Assembly: GCF_000373645.1 (NCBI RefSeq)
Contig: NZ_KB892002.1
Location: forward strand, 124,001 to 188,000
Direction of reading: 5' to 3'
Length of the DNA stretch: 64,000 nt
Origin: Streptomyces sp. ATexAB-D23
Lineage (GTDB): Bacteria > Actinomycetota > Actinomycetes > Streptomycetales > Streptomycetaceae
Shown: one piece after another, positions 33,643 to 41,163 of the stretch
Position numbering within the stretch: position 1 is the first letter of the stretch
Layout of the letters: every line of letters starts with the position of its first letter
Program-made: the position numbers and the translations under genes
Notes under the pieces: model-generated
The model's input: the letters and a program-made list of their open reading frames with translations, nothing else
The model's database searches: none
What the model was told of the DNA's origin: nothing

Positions 33643-34890
33643 TCACTTGGTACGTCCCCGCCGGCCGCCGGCCGAGGCGCGGTCCCCCTTCAACCTGCCC
33701 CCTCGGGCGGCTCCTTCCGCGTTCTTGACCAGACCGAGATCTCCGGCCAGCCCCCACAGGGCCTGTTTCACGGTGGATTTGGCGTCCAGGTCCTGGAGGC
33801 GGCCCGCGTCGACCACCGCCTGGAGCTCCTTGAAGTTGGCGGGGACCGCGATCCGGGCGACCCGGGTGGCGGTGATCTTCTCGATCAGGGCGGGCTGGAT
33901 CTCGGTGCTGCGGGTGTGGCGGTTGACGACGGTGACGGTCTCCTCGGCCTTGCGGACCTGGAGCCGGTCCCAGAGGCGGACCATCCGCTTGGCGGCGCGG
34001 ACGGTGATCACGTCCGGGGTGGTGACCAGCAGGGTGTGGTCGGCCATCTCGATGGCCGCCGCGTTGGCCGAGTTCATGTGCGTACCGCAGTCGATGACGA
34101 CGATCTCGTAGCGGTGCCGCAGGGCGCTGACGGTCTGGCGTACGACGCGGTCGCTGACGTCCTCGCCGCGCTCCCCCTCGCCCGGGGCGAGCAGCAGGGC
34201 GAGGCCGGTGTCGTGGTTGAACAGGGCGTCCTGGAGGACGCGCGGCGAGATGTCCTGGATGGTGGAGAGGTCGACGATGGAGCGGCGGAACTGCACGTCG
34301 AGGTAGGAGGCGACGTCCCCCGACTGGAGGTCGAGGTCGGCGAGGGCGACCGTGTGGCCGGACGCGGCGGCGGCGAGGGCCAGCTGTACGGCGGTGACGG
34401 TGGCGCCGACGCCACCCTTCGCCCCGCTGACCGTGACGACGGTGCCGCCGGGGCCGGTGAGGACCTCGGCGCCCGCGCCGAGGTGGCGGCGGACCCCGGT
34501 GGACCAGCCTGCGGCGCCCTGGACGCGCTGCGCCAGCTCCTCGTACGAGAGGGGCAGGCCGGCCAGACCGCGGGCGCCGGCGTCCATGGCGGCCGAGTAG
34601 AGCCCGGGGCTCGCGTCGGCGGTGACGAGGACAACCCCGACCGCGGGGAAGCGCAGGGCCACCTCCCGGATCAGTTCCAGGGCCGGGACCGGGCCGATCC
34701 GTTCGTGGACGAGGACCACCTCGGGCAGTTCGTCCAGGGACTCGGCGGCGAGCTGGGCCAGCGTGTCGAGCAGTGAGGTCGAGTCGCCGAGCGGCGCGGC
34801 CGGCTCCGCGTCGGGCAGCTGGCTGAGCAGCGTCGTGACGGCTCGGGCGGCGTCGGCGTCGCCGACCGCCGGGAGGATGCGTGTGCTCAT
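33643..34890 (-). CDS. tadZ: TadZ/CpaE-like pilus-positioning ATPase
   Basis: A 415-residue protein. An N-terminal atypical receiver-like domain (about 1-130: VVLVHERIGPVPALELIRE, VGVVLVTADASPG) is followed by a MinD/ParA-like domain (about 145-380) with deviant Walker A SGAKGGVGATV (155-165, Ala replacing the final Lys) and the conserved block LADLDLQSGDVASYLDV. TadZ/CpaE proteins localise the Tad machine and often have degenerate P-loops. The C-terminus is basic (GDRASAGGRRGRTK). It starts 7 bases after the cpaB stop. Confidence 0.9.
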   Translation of the reverse strand: MSTRILPAVGDADAARAVTTLLSQLPDAEPAAPLGDSTSLLDTLAQLAAESLDELPEVVLVHERIGPVPALELIREVALRFPAVGVVLVTADASPGLYSAAMDAGARGLAGLPLSYEELAQRVQGAAGWSTGVRRHLGAGAEVLTGPGGTVVTVSGAKGGVGATVTAVQLALAAAASGHTVALADLDLQSGDVASYLDVQFRRSIVDLSTIQDISPRVLQDALFNHDTGLALLLAPGEGERGEDVSDRVVRQTVSALRHRYEIVVIDCGTHMNSANAAAIEMADHTLLVTTPDVITVRAAKRMVRLWDRLQVRKAEETVTVVNRHTRSTEIQPALIEKITATRVARIAVPANFKELQAVVDAGRLQDLDAKSTVKQALWGLAGDLGLVKNAEGAARGGRLKGDRASAGGRRGRTK

Positions 34891-34897
34891 CCGGTCC

Positions 34898-35611
34898 TCA
34901 CTTGTTCTTGTCTTCGTCGAGGTTGTAGCTGCCCTCGCCAGGCCGGAGCGTGGTGGGACTGTCGGCGGGGAGCAGGGCGAGGCGGACGTGCTCGGCGAAG
35001 GACTCCGCGTAGGCGACGCGCTGGGCGTCGGTGGTGTTCAGGGCGAAGGTGATCGGGACCGCCTCGGTGGGGCCGTCGCCGCGGTCCTCCGGCTTGGGTT
35101 CCAGCGAGGTCAGCCGGCCGACGTCGATGACCTTGGCGTTGGCGACGATGACGCGGGAGGTCGACTTCTCCTTCTCGGTGCGGCCGGCGAACGTGGCGTA
35201 GATGTTGACCAGGTTGCCCGGCCTGATCTTGCCGGCGACGCCGGTCGCGGCGTCGATCATGATGGCTATCTCCTGCTGCCCGTCCTTGAGCTGGGGCCGG
35301 TCGACGAGCATGTCGTCCTGGAGCAGCGAGCCGGTGTGGAGTTCGGTGACCGCGATCTTGCCGCGGAGGGCGGAGAGGTCGGTGACGGCGTTCTTGGAGA
35401 GCCAGCGCCTGGGCATCCTGATCTTCTCGAACTGGCTTGCTTCCAGGGGCTTGTAGGGCGTGATCGTGGATTTGACCCGGTAGGCGGTCACCTCTGGCCC
35501 GACCTTGGAGTTCACGTCACTGATCACCGAGAGCACACCGGCGAACGCCCCGAAGGCGCACAGGACCGACAGGAGGAGCAGGATGACGCCGCGGCGTTGC
35601 CGTGAATTCAT
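34898..35611 (-). CDS. CpaB/RcpC-like SAF-domain pilus assembly protein
   Basis: A 237-residue protein with an N-terminal membrane anchor (GVILLLLSVLCAFGAFAGVL) and a SAF domain (about 40-110: VTAYRVKSTITPYKPLEASQ, LRGKIAVTELHTGSLLQDDM) followed by KIRPGNLVNIYATF, all typical of CpaB/RcpC. In Gram-negatives CpaB assists the secretin; there is no outer membrane or secretin here, so its partner is presumably a cell-wall component. It heads the tadZ-tadA stretch of the operon. Confidence 0.87.
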   Translation of the reverse strand: MNSRQRRGVILLLLSVLCAFGAFAGVLSVISDVNSKVGPEVTAYRVKSTITPYKPLEASQFEKIRMPRRWLSKNAVTDLSALRGKIAVTELHTGSLLQDDMLVDRPQLKDGQQEIAIMIDAATGVAGKIRPGNLVNIYATFAGRTEKEKSTSRVIVANAKVIDVGRLTSLEPKPEDRGDGPTEAVPITFALNTTDAQRVAYAESFAEHVRLALLPADSPTTLRPGEGSYNLDEDKNK

Positions 35612-35689
35612 GGGCGGAGCAACCTCGTTGGGATGTGTGGGCCGACGGGCGGGGAACAGGGCGGTACGGGGACGGGCCGGCGCCGGCCG

Positions 35690-36544
35690 TCATGACCTCA
35701 GGACGACGGCACCGTTCGACCGGGTCTCGGGCGGTTTCAGCGGGGCGTTGCACAGGCCGCAGCGGTCACCGATGAGTTCGTTGCCGCACCAGGCGCACAC
35801 CTCTCTGCGCACCGAGGAGACCAGCTGGTAGATCAGCGAGATGTCGGGCAGGAAGGCGGCGAATTCGATCAGTTTCGACGTGCCCCACCAGCCGGGCGAC
35901 TCCTCGGGCAGCGCGGCCTCGTGGACCGCCTGCACCTGCCAGCCGGGGGCGAGGGTTCCCGTCACCCACTCCGACTGGGACTGCCCCCGGGCGAAGAGGA
36001 GGTGCGTGGCGAACCGGGGACCGGCGAGTTCGCCCGTACCGACCCTGATCAGCTGGGGTTCCGGGTTGGCCAGCACGCCGAACTGCGAGCCGGGGACCCA
36101 GGACTTGGCGTGCGCCTTGAGGGTGACCGGGACCCGGTCGAGCCTGGCCACCGAGTTGAGCAGCGCCCCGGCGTGGATGTAGTGGGAGAGGAGCCGGGCG
36201 GCCGAGGCGATCACGCCCGCGCTGAAGTCGCACACGGACAACTGGCGTAACTGGCGCACGAGTACGGCCACGCCCAGCGGGGGCAGCGGCGATCTGATCA
36301 GCGCGATCCGGTCGCTCTCCAGGACGGAGCGAATGGTGTGCAGGCGGCGCTCGTGCGCGGCGGGGATGCCGGCCGGGTAGACGGCGATGACATAGCCGTG
36401 CTGCTCCAGGAGGATCTGCATGTCGCCGATCGCCTGGTCGAGGGGCTGTTCGCCGGGGGCGCGCAGGACGACGGCGGGGGGCGTCTGCTGGTCCTGCGGG
36501 GGCAGCACGAGGCCGGGGCCGGTCACTGCTATTGCTGTCGGCAC
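35690..36544 (-). CDS. Uncharacterised Tad-locus protein with C-terminal Zn ribbon
   Basis: A 284-residue cytoplasmic protein, first gene of the leftward Tad operon. The N-terminal about 110 residues look like an alpha/beta domain (GYVIAVYPAGIPAAHERRLHTI, DRIALIRSPLPPLGVAVLVRQL). The middle is unassigned (FATHLLFARGQSQSEWVTGTLAPGWQ). The C-terminus carries a zinc-ribbon CAWCGNELIGDRCGLC. GGGGAA precedes the GTG at 36542-36544. The function is unknown; position suggests a pilus-specific regulator or assembly factor that I do not recognise from classical Tad systems. Confidence 0.72.
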   Translation of the reverse strand: MPTAIAVTGPGLVLPPQDQQTPPAVVLRAPGEQPLDQAIGDMQILLEQHGYVIAVYPAGIPAAHERRLHTIRSVLESDRIALIRSPLPPLGVAVLVRQLRQLSVCDFSAGVIASAARLLSHYIHAGALLNSVARLDRVPVTLKAHAKSWVPGSQFGVLANPEPQLIRVGTGELAGPRFATHLLFARGQSQSEWVTGTLAPGWQVQAVHEAALPEESPGWWGTSKLIEFAAFLPDISLIYQLVSSVRREVCAWCGNELIGDRCGLCNAPLKPPETRSNGAVVLRS

Positions 36545-36830
36545 GCCGTTCCCCGTTCACCTCGGGCCGCCGCGTACCGCCGGCCGTAATCGCTCCTGCC
36601 GGGTGCTTCCGGCTCGGATGCTCCCGCCTGAGCACTTTATCCACGTACGACAGGGCAGAGAACACCTTCAAGAAGTCGATACGGCACGGCTGATGAAGTC
36701 TTCTCGGGGCGTCGGCGCGGCAAACCGTGCCAAGTGGACGGGTGTTGGTTTGCGCACGGTACGGCGGTTGCGGCGGGGTTCCCGCGCGCCCGCCGGGCGG
36801 CCCGGCCGGGACCGGTCGCTGCCAGAGGTC
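36545..36830. other. Intergenic region between Tad operon and chitinase
   Basis: This stretch must hold the Tad operon promoter (leftward). It has no gene. It contains an inverted repeat GCAAACC-N20-GGTTTGC (36720-36753), with no known regulator I can match. I found no convincing -35/-10 pair with normal spacing for the leftward operon. Confidence 0.45.
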
Positions 36831-36861
36831 TTGACAACTTGATTGGTCTGGACCAGTTTAT
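36831..36861 (+). promoter_or_regulatory. Probable chitinase promoter
   Basis: A perfect -35 TTGACA (36831-36836), then a 19-base spacer and GTTTAT (36856-36861) as -10-like box. Transcription would begin near 36868, giving a leader of about 87 nt before the GTG start. The spacer is largely occupied by the dre-like operator. Confidence 0.55.
36842..36857. promoter_or_regulatory. dre-like operator (DasR site) on the chitinase promoter
   Basis: ATTGGTCTGGACCAGT differs from the dre consensus ACTGGTCTAGACCAGT at two of 16 positions. DasR (GntR family) represses Streptomyces chitinase genes through such sites and is released by glucosamine-6-phosphate. It overlaps the promoter spacer, the right place for repression. 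Confidence 0.75.
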
Positions 36862-36954
36862 CGCCCAGCGGTGGCCACCGTTCCTCGATTCCACACCCCC
36901 GACACCCCCGTGTCGCCCCCACCCGCCATCCCCGACTCCCCCCGGAGGCAGCAA

Positions 36955-38688
36955 GTGGATCGTTCCCCCGCACCGAGCCGCAGAAGACGCCGTACCCGCC
37001 CGGTACTCGGCTCCGCCATGGCGGTCGTCGCCGCCGGCGCGCTGACCCTGACCGGGCTCGTCACCAGCGCCGAGGCCGCCGACGTCAACGTCGCCAAGAA
37101 CGCCGGCTTCGAGTCGGGCCTCTCCAACTGGACGTGTACCGGCAACTCCGGCACCACCGTCTCCTCCCCCGTGCACAGCGGCACCTCGGCCCTCCAGGCG
37201 ACCCCGGCCGGCCAGGACAACGCCAAGTGCTCGCAGACCGTGGCCGTCAAGCCCGACTCGACGTACCAGCTCAGCTCCTGGGTCCAGGGCGGATACGCCT
37301 ACCTGGGCGCCAGCGGCACCGGCACCACCGACGTGTCGACCTGGTCCCCCGGCTCCAGCAGCTGGACCCAGCTCAGCACCTCCTTCACGACCGGCCCGAA
37401 CACCACGTCGGTCACCGTGTACACGCACGGCTGGTACGGGCAGGCCGCCTACCTCGCCGACGACGTCTCGGTCACCGGCCCGGACGGCGGCGGCGGTACC
37501 GAGGAGCCCGGTCCGTCGATCCCCGGGGCCCCCGCCGGGCTCGCGGTCGGCTCGACCACCTCGTCCTCCATCGCCCTGTCCTGGAACGCGGTGTCCGGCG
37601 CGACCGGCTACACCGTCTACAAGGACGGCGTGAAGGCCACCACCTCCACCGGCACCTCGGCGACCGTCACCGGCCTCTCCGCCGACACGGCCTACCAGTT
37701 CGCGGTGACCGCCACCAACGCGGCCGGCGAGTCCGTCAAGTCCGCCGCGGTCAGCGGCCGTACGGCCACCTCCGGGACGGGCAACCCGAACCCCGGCACC
37801 TCCGTGCCCAAGCACGCGGTCACCGGCTACTGGCAGAACTTCAACAACGGCGCGGCCGTCCAGAAGCTCAGCGACGTGCCCGCGAACTACGACATCATCG
37901 CGGTCTCCTTCGCCGACGCCACGGCCACGCCCGGCGCCGTCACCTTCAACCTGGACTCGGCGGGCCTGAACGGCTACACCGTCGACCAGTTCAAGGCCGA
38001 CATCAAGGCGAAGCAGGCGGCCGGCAAGAACGTCATCATCTCGGTCGGCGGCGAGAAGGGCTCGGTCTCGGTCAACAGTGACGCGTCCGCGGCCAACTTC
38101 GCCGACTCGCTCTACTCGCTCATCCAGGAGTACGGCTTCAACGGCGTCGACATCGACCTGGAGAACGGCCTCAACTCCACGTACATGACGAAGGCGCTGC
38201 GTTCGCTGTCGCAGAAGGCGGGCTCCGGCCTCGTCATCACGATGGCCCCGCAGACCATCGACATGCAGTCCACCGCGGGCGAGTACTTCAAGACGGCGCT
38301 CAACATCAAGGACATCCTGACCGTCGTCAACATGCAGTACTACAACAGCGGTTCGATGCTCGGCTGCGACGGCAAGGTCTACTCGCAGGGCTCGGTGGAC
38401 TTCCTCACCGCGCTCGCCTGCATCCAGCTCGAAGGCGGCCTCGACCCGTCGCAGGTCGGCCTCGGTGTCCCCGCCTCCACCAGCGGCGCGGGCAGCGGCT
38501 ACGTCTCCCCGTCGGTCGTGAACGCGGCCCTGGACTGCCTGGCCAAGGGCACCAGCTGCGGCACCTTCAAGCCGTCGAAGACGTACCCGGGTGTGCGCGG
38601 CGCGATGACCTGGTCGACCAACTGGGACGCCTCGTCCGGCAACGCCTGGTCGAACGCGGTCGCCCCGCACGTCCACGGGCTGCCGTAA
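36955..38688 (+). CDS. Secreted GH18 chitinase with CBM and FN3 domains
   Basis: A 577-residue exported chitinase. Order: signal peptide with Arg-rich start (1-41, ends SAEA), a carbohydrate-binding beta-sandwich (about 43-175, NAGFESGLSNWT...), a Gly/Pro linker, a fibronectin type III domain (about 190-270), another linker, then the GH18 catalytic barrel (about 285-577) with IISVGGEKGS and the active-site motif GFNGVDIDLENG, catalytic Glu403. The first Asp of the usual DGxDxDxE is Asn396 here. The GTG at 36955 is preceded by GGAGGCAGC; an upstream in-frame GTG at 36871 would destroy signal-peptide logic. It releases chitooligosaccharides for uptake, under DasR control. Confidence 0.93.
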   Translation: MDRSPAPSRRRRRTRPVLGSAMAVVAAGALTLTGLVTSAEAADVNVAKNAGFESGLSNWTCTGNSGTTVSSPVHSGTSALQATPAGQDNAKCSQTVAVKPDSTYQLSSWVQGGYAYLGASGTGTTDVSTWSPGSSSWTQLSTSFTTGPNTTSVTVYTHGWYGQAAYLADDVSVTGPDGGGGTEEPGPSIPGAPAGLAVGSTTSSSIALSWNAVSGATGYTVYKDGVKATTSTGTSATVTGLSADTAYQFAVTATNAAGESVKSAAVSGRTATSGTGNPNPGTSVPKHAVTGYWQNFNNGAAVQKLSDVPANYDIIAVSFADATATPGAVTFNLDSAGLNGYTVDQFKADIKAKQAAGKNVIISVGGEKGSVSVNSDASAANFADSLYSLIQEYGFNGVDIDLENGLNSTYMTKALRSLSQKAGSGLVITMAPQTIDMQSTAGEYFKTALNIKDILTVVNMQYYNSGSMLGCDGKVYSQGSVDFLTALACIQLEGGLDPSQVGLGVPASTSGAGSGYVSPSVVNAALDCLAKGTSCGTFKPSKTYPGVRGAMTWSTNWDASSGNAWSNAVAPHVHGLP

Positions 38689-38732
38689 CCACCACCTGTC
38701 ACCCCTGCCGGCCCGCGGCCGGCAGCACCGAC

Positions 38733-38766
38733 CAGCAGCGCCGCCGCTCCCCCGGCGGCGCTGCTG
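38733..38766 (+). terminator. Chitinase terminator
   Basis: Perfect 14-bp stem (cagcagcgccgccg 38733-38746, cggcggcgctgctg 38753-38766), 6-nt loop, 44 bases after the stop. Confidence 0.85.
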
Positions 38767-38907
38767 CGTTCCGGGCGGGTGCGCGCGGGCGGCTTCGATA
38801 CCGGTAACGCAACAGTCCTGTACGTGTGTTGCCCAACCGCATGGATGTCCGCACCCGCGCGTGGCACCGTTGGGGGGCGCGGTGCTGGGGGCGACAGGGG
38901 GAGTGAC

Positions 38908-41148
38908 ATGGCCGGGGCGCGGATCGATGCGCTGGGCGGCGACGACCCGGTGACGCTCGGGCCCTACCGGCTGCTGGGGCGTCTGGCGTCCGGGGGCATG
39001 GGCCGGATCTATCTGGCCCGCGGCGGCGGCCGCGGCCTGGTCGCCGTGAAGACGCTGCCGGCCGAGGGCCGGGTCGGCGAGACCGACCGGCGGCGCTTCG
39101 CCCGCGAGGTGGCGCTCGCCCAGCGGGTGGACAGCGCGTTCACGGCGCGCGTACGGGACGCCGACCCGGACGCCCGGTGGCCCTGGATGGCCATCGACTA
39201 CATCGCGGCGCCCCCGCTCTCCGAACTGGTGCGCTCCTGCGGGGTGCTGCCGGCCTCGGCCGTACGGTGGATCGCGGCCGGCACCGCGCAGGCCCTGGTC
39301 ACCCTGCACGAGGCGGGGATCGTCCACCGCGACGTCAAGCCGCAGAACGTGCTGCTGCCGCTGGACGGGCCCCGGGTCATCGACTTCGGCATCTCGCACG
39401 CCGGCGACCTCACCCTCACCAACCTCACGCTCGGCACGATCGCCTTCACCTCGCCCGAGCAGGCGCGCGGCGAGGAGTCCACGGCCGCGTCCGACGTGTA
39501 CTCGCTGGGCGCCACGCTGTTCCTGCTCGCGACCGGCCGCCCGCCCTACCGCACCGACGGCGACACCCTGCGCCTGCTGGCCCGTGTGCAGCGCGGCCAG
39601 CTCGACCTGGCGGGCCTGCCGAAGGAGCTCGCCCAGACGATCCGGCCCTGCCTGGCCGTCCAGCCGCGCCACCGGCCGGCCCCCGCCGAGCTGCTGGCCC
39701 GCTTCCGCCGGCAGCAGGCCGGGCTGCCGGCGACGACGAGCGGCACCCGCTGGCTGCCGCCGCGCTGGACGGGACTGATCGACGCGTACGCCGCCCAGGG
39801 GCGCGAGTGGGCCGGTGGCCGCTCCACGGACCCGGCGGGCGCCGCCCCGACCCTCGTCCAGCGCACCCGGCCCGCCGCGCAGCCGCCCCCGACGCTCGTC
39901 CACTCACCGGAGCGGCGGGCGAGGGCCGCGCGCGACCGCACCCGGCGCGAGATGGCCGCCCTCGCCGAACTGGCCGCGCGCCAGCGCGCCGAGCAGGCCG
40001 AACGCGAGGAGGCGGAGCGCGAGCAGGCCGAACTCCTCGCCCAGCGGCAGGCGGAGCGGGCCGAGCGGGAGCGGGCCGAGGCGGCCCGCCGGGAGGCCGA
40101 GCGCGCCGAACGGGCCCGCGCCGCCCAGGAACGGGCGGACCGGGAGCGCGCCGAACGGGAGCGCGTGGAGCGCGAACGGGCCGAACGGGAGCGCGCCGCC
40201 GCCCTGCGACGTGCCGAGCAGGAGCGGGCCGCACACCGGCAGGCCGCGCGTGCCCGGACCGCCGCGCCCGCTTCTCCCGTCCCGCCGGGCCCCGGCGCCC
40301 CGTCGCCGCGCACCGGCTCACCGGCCGCCGCCTCGGCCCTGGGCTGGCTGCTCGTGGTGGCCGCCGTGATCGCGCTGCTGGCGTGGCAGCCCTGGGAGAA
40401 GGCGGGCGGCGGCTCGGCGTCCGGCAGCGCCGCGTCCGGCTCCGTCACCTCCGGCAGCGATCTCGACACCCACGGGGACGACAAGGCGGGCGCCGCCCCG
40501 GACACCGACTCCGACTCCGAAGCCGGTTCCGCCTCCGACTCCGACGACAGCGGCAGCGGCAGCGGCAGCGGCAGCGACACGGACACCGAGGAGCGGACGC
40601 CGGCCCCCACGCGTCGCCCCACGACCCCGGCGCCGAAGCCGAAACCCACCATGGACGCCACCGACCGGGCCTTCGCCGCCGTGCACGCCGGGGACTGCCT
40701 CAACGTGTACAACGACGGGTACGACAACATGAGCGCGAGCCGCCCGATCCGGGTGAGTTGCGGCGCCTCGAACGCGTACATGCACGTCAACCGGGTCAGC
40801 ACCCGCTCCGGCGCGTCCAGCTCCTGCGACACCGGGGCGGGCTTCACCTGGTGGAGCAGGACGGGCGACGACGGGGTCGTGCGCACGCTGTGCCTGGACC
40901 GGGTGTACCGGGCGGGCCAGTGCTTCCCGGCGAAGGTCAACGGGGCCACCAGCGCCGATCTGACGGTGGTGTGGAACTGCAACGCGTCCAAGGTGCCCAA
41001 GGCGGGCCAGTCGATCCTGCGGATCACCGGCTTCTACCGGGCCCCGAAGGCGGGCCAGAACTGGACCTGCCCTTCGGGGCCCGGCGAACGCTTCTGGTAC
41101 TGGCAGGTGAACCAGGGCCGCAGCATCATCTGCGCCTCGGCCGCGTGA
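38908..41148 (+). CDS. Receptor-like Ser/Thr protein kinase
   Basis: A 746-residue membrane kinase. Kinase domain (about 18-275): Gly loop LASGGMGRIYLA, Lys48, Glu67, HRDVKPQN (Asp142), DFG (Asp159) and GTIAFTSPEQ, all intact. A Pro-rich stretch is followed by a strongly charged Glu/Arg/Ala coiled coil (about 335-455), one membrane helix (about 476-495, ALGWLLVVAAVIALLAW), an extracellular Ser/Asp-Gly low-complexity stalk, and a C-terminal domain with six or more Cys (GDCLNVYND, VSCGAS, SSCDTG, TLCLDR, GQCFPA, WNCNAS, WTCPSG). No PASTA repeats. The ligand is unknown. GGGGGAGTGAC precedes the ATG. Confidence 0.9.
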   Translation: MAGARIDALGGDDPVTLGPYRLLGRLASGGMGRIYLARGGGRGLVAVKTLPAEGRVGETDRRRFAREVALAQRVDSAFTARVRDADPDARWPWMAIDYIAAPPLSELVRSCGVLPASAVRWIAAGTAQALVTLHEAGIVHRDVKPQNVLLPLDGPRVIDFGISHAGDLTLTNLTLGTIAFTSPEQARGEESTAASDVYSLGATLFLLATGRPPYRTDGDTLRLLARVQRGQLDLAGLPKELAQTIRPCLAVQPRHRPAPAELLARFRRQQAGLPATTSGTRWLPPRWTGLIDAYAAQGREWAGGRSTDPAGAAPTLVQRTRPAAQPPPTLVHSPERRARAARDRTRREMAALAELAARQRAEQAEREEAEREQAELLAQRQAERAERERAEAARREAERAERARAAQERADRERAERERVERERAERERAAALRRAEQERAAHRQAARARTAAPASPVPPGPGAPSPRTGSPAAASALGWLLVVAAVIALLAWQPWEKAGGGSASGSAASGSVTSGSDLDTHGDDKAGAAPDTDSDSEAGSASDSDDSGSGSGSGSDTDTEERTPAPTRRPTTPAPKPKPTMDATDRAFAAVHAGDCLNVYNDGYDNMSASRPIRVSCGASNAYMHVNRVSTRSGASSSCDTGAGFTWWSRTGDDGVVRTLCLDRVYRAGQCFPAKVNGATSADLTVVWNCNASKVPKAGQSILRITGFYRAPKAGQNWTCPSGPGERFWYWQVNQGRSIICASAA

Positions 41149-41163
41149 GCCGTCCGCGTACGG

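Noticed and set aside
36637..39903. Large antisense open frame (over 1000 codons) across the chitinase and kinase genes
   Set aside because: It is a by-product of third-position G/C bias opposite two well-supported genes; its sequence is low-complexity Arg/Gly/Val with no domain.
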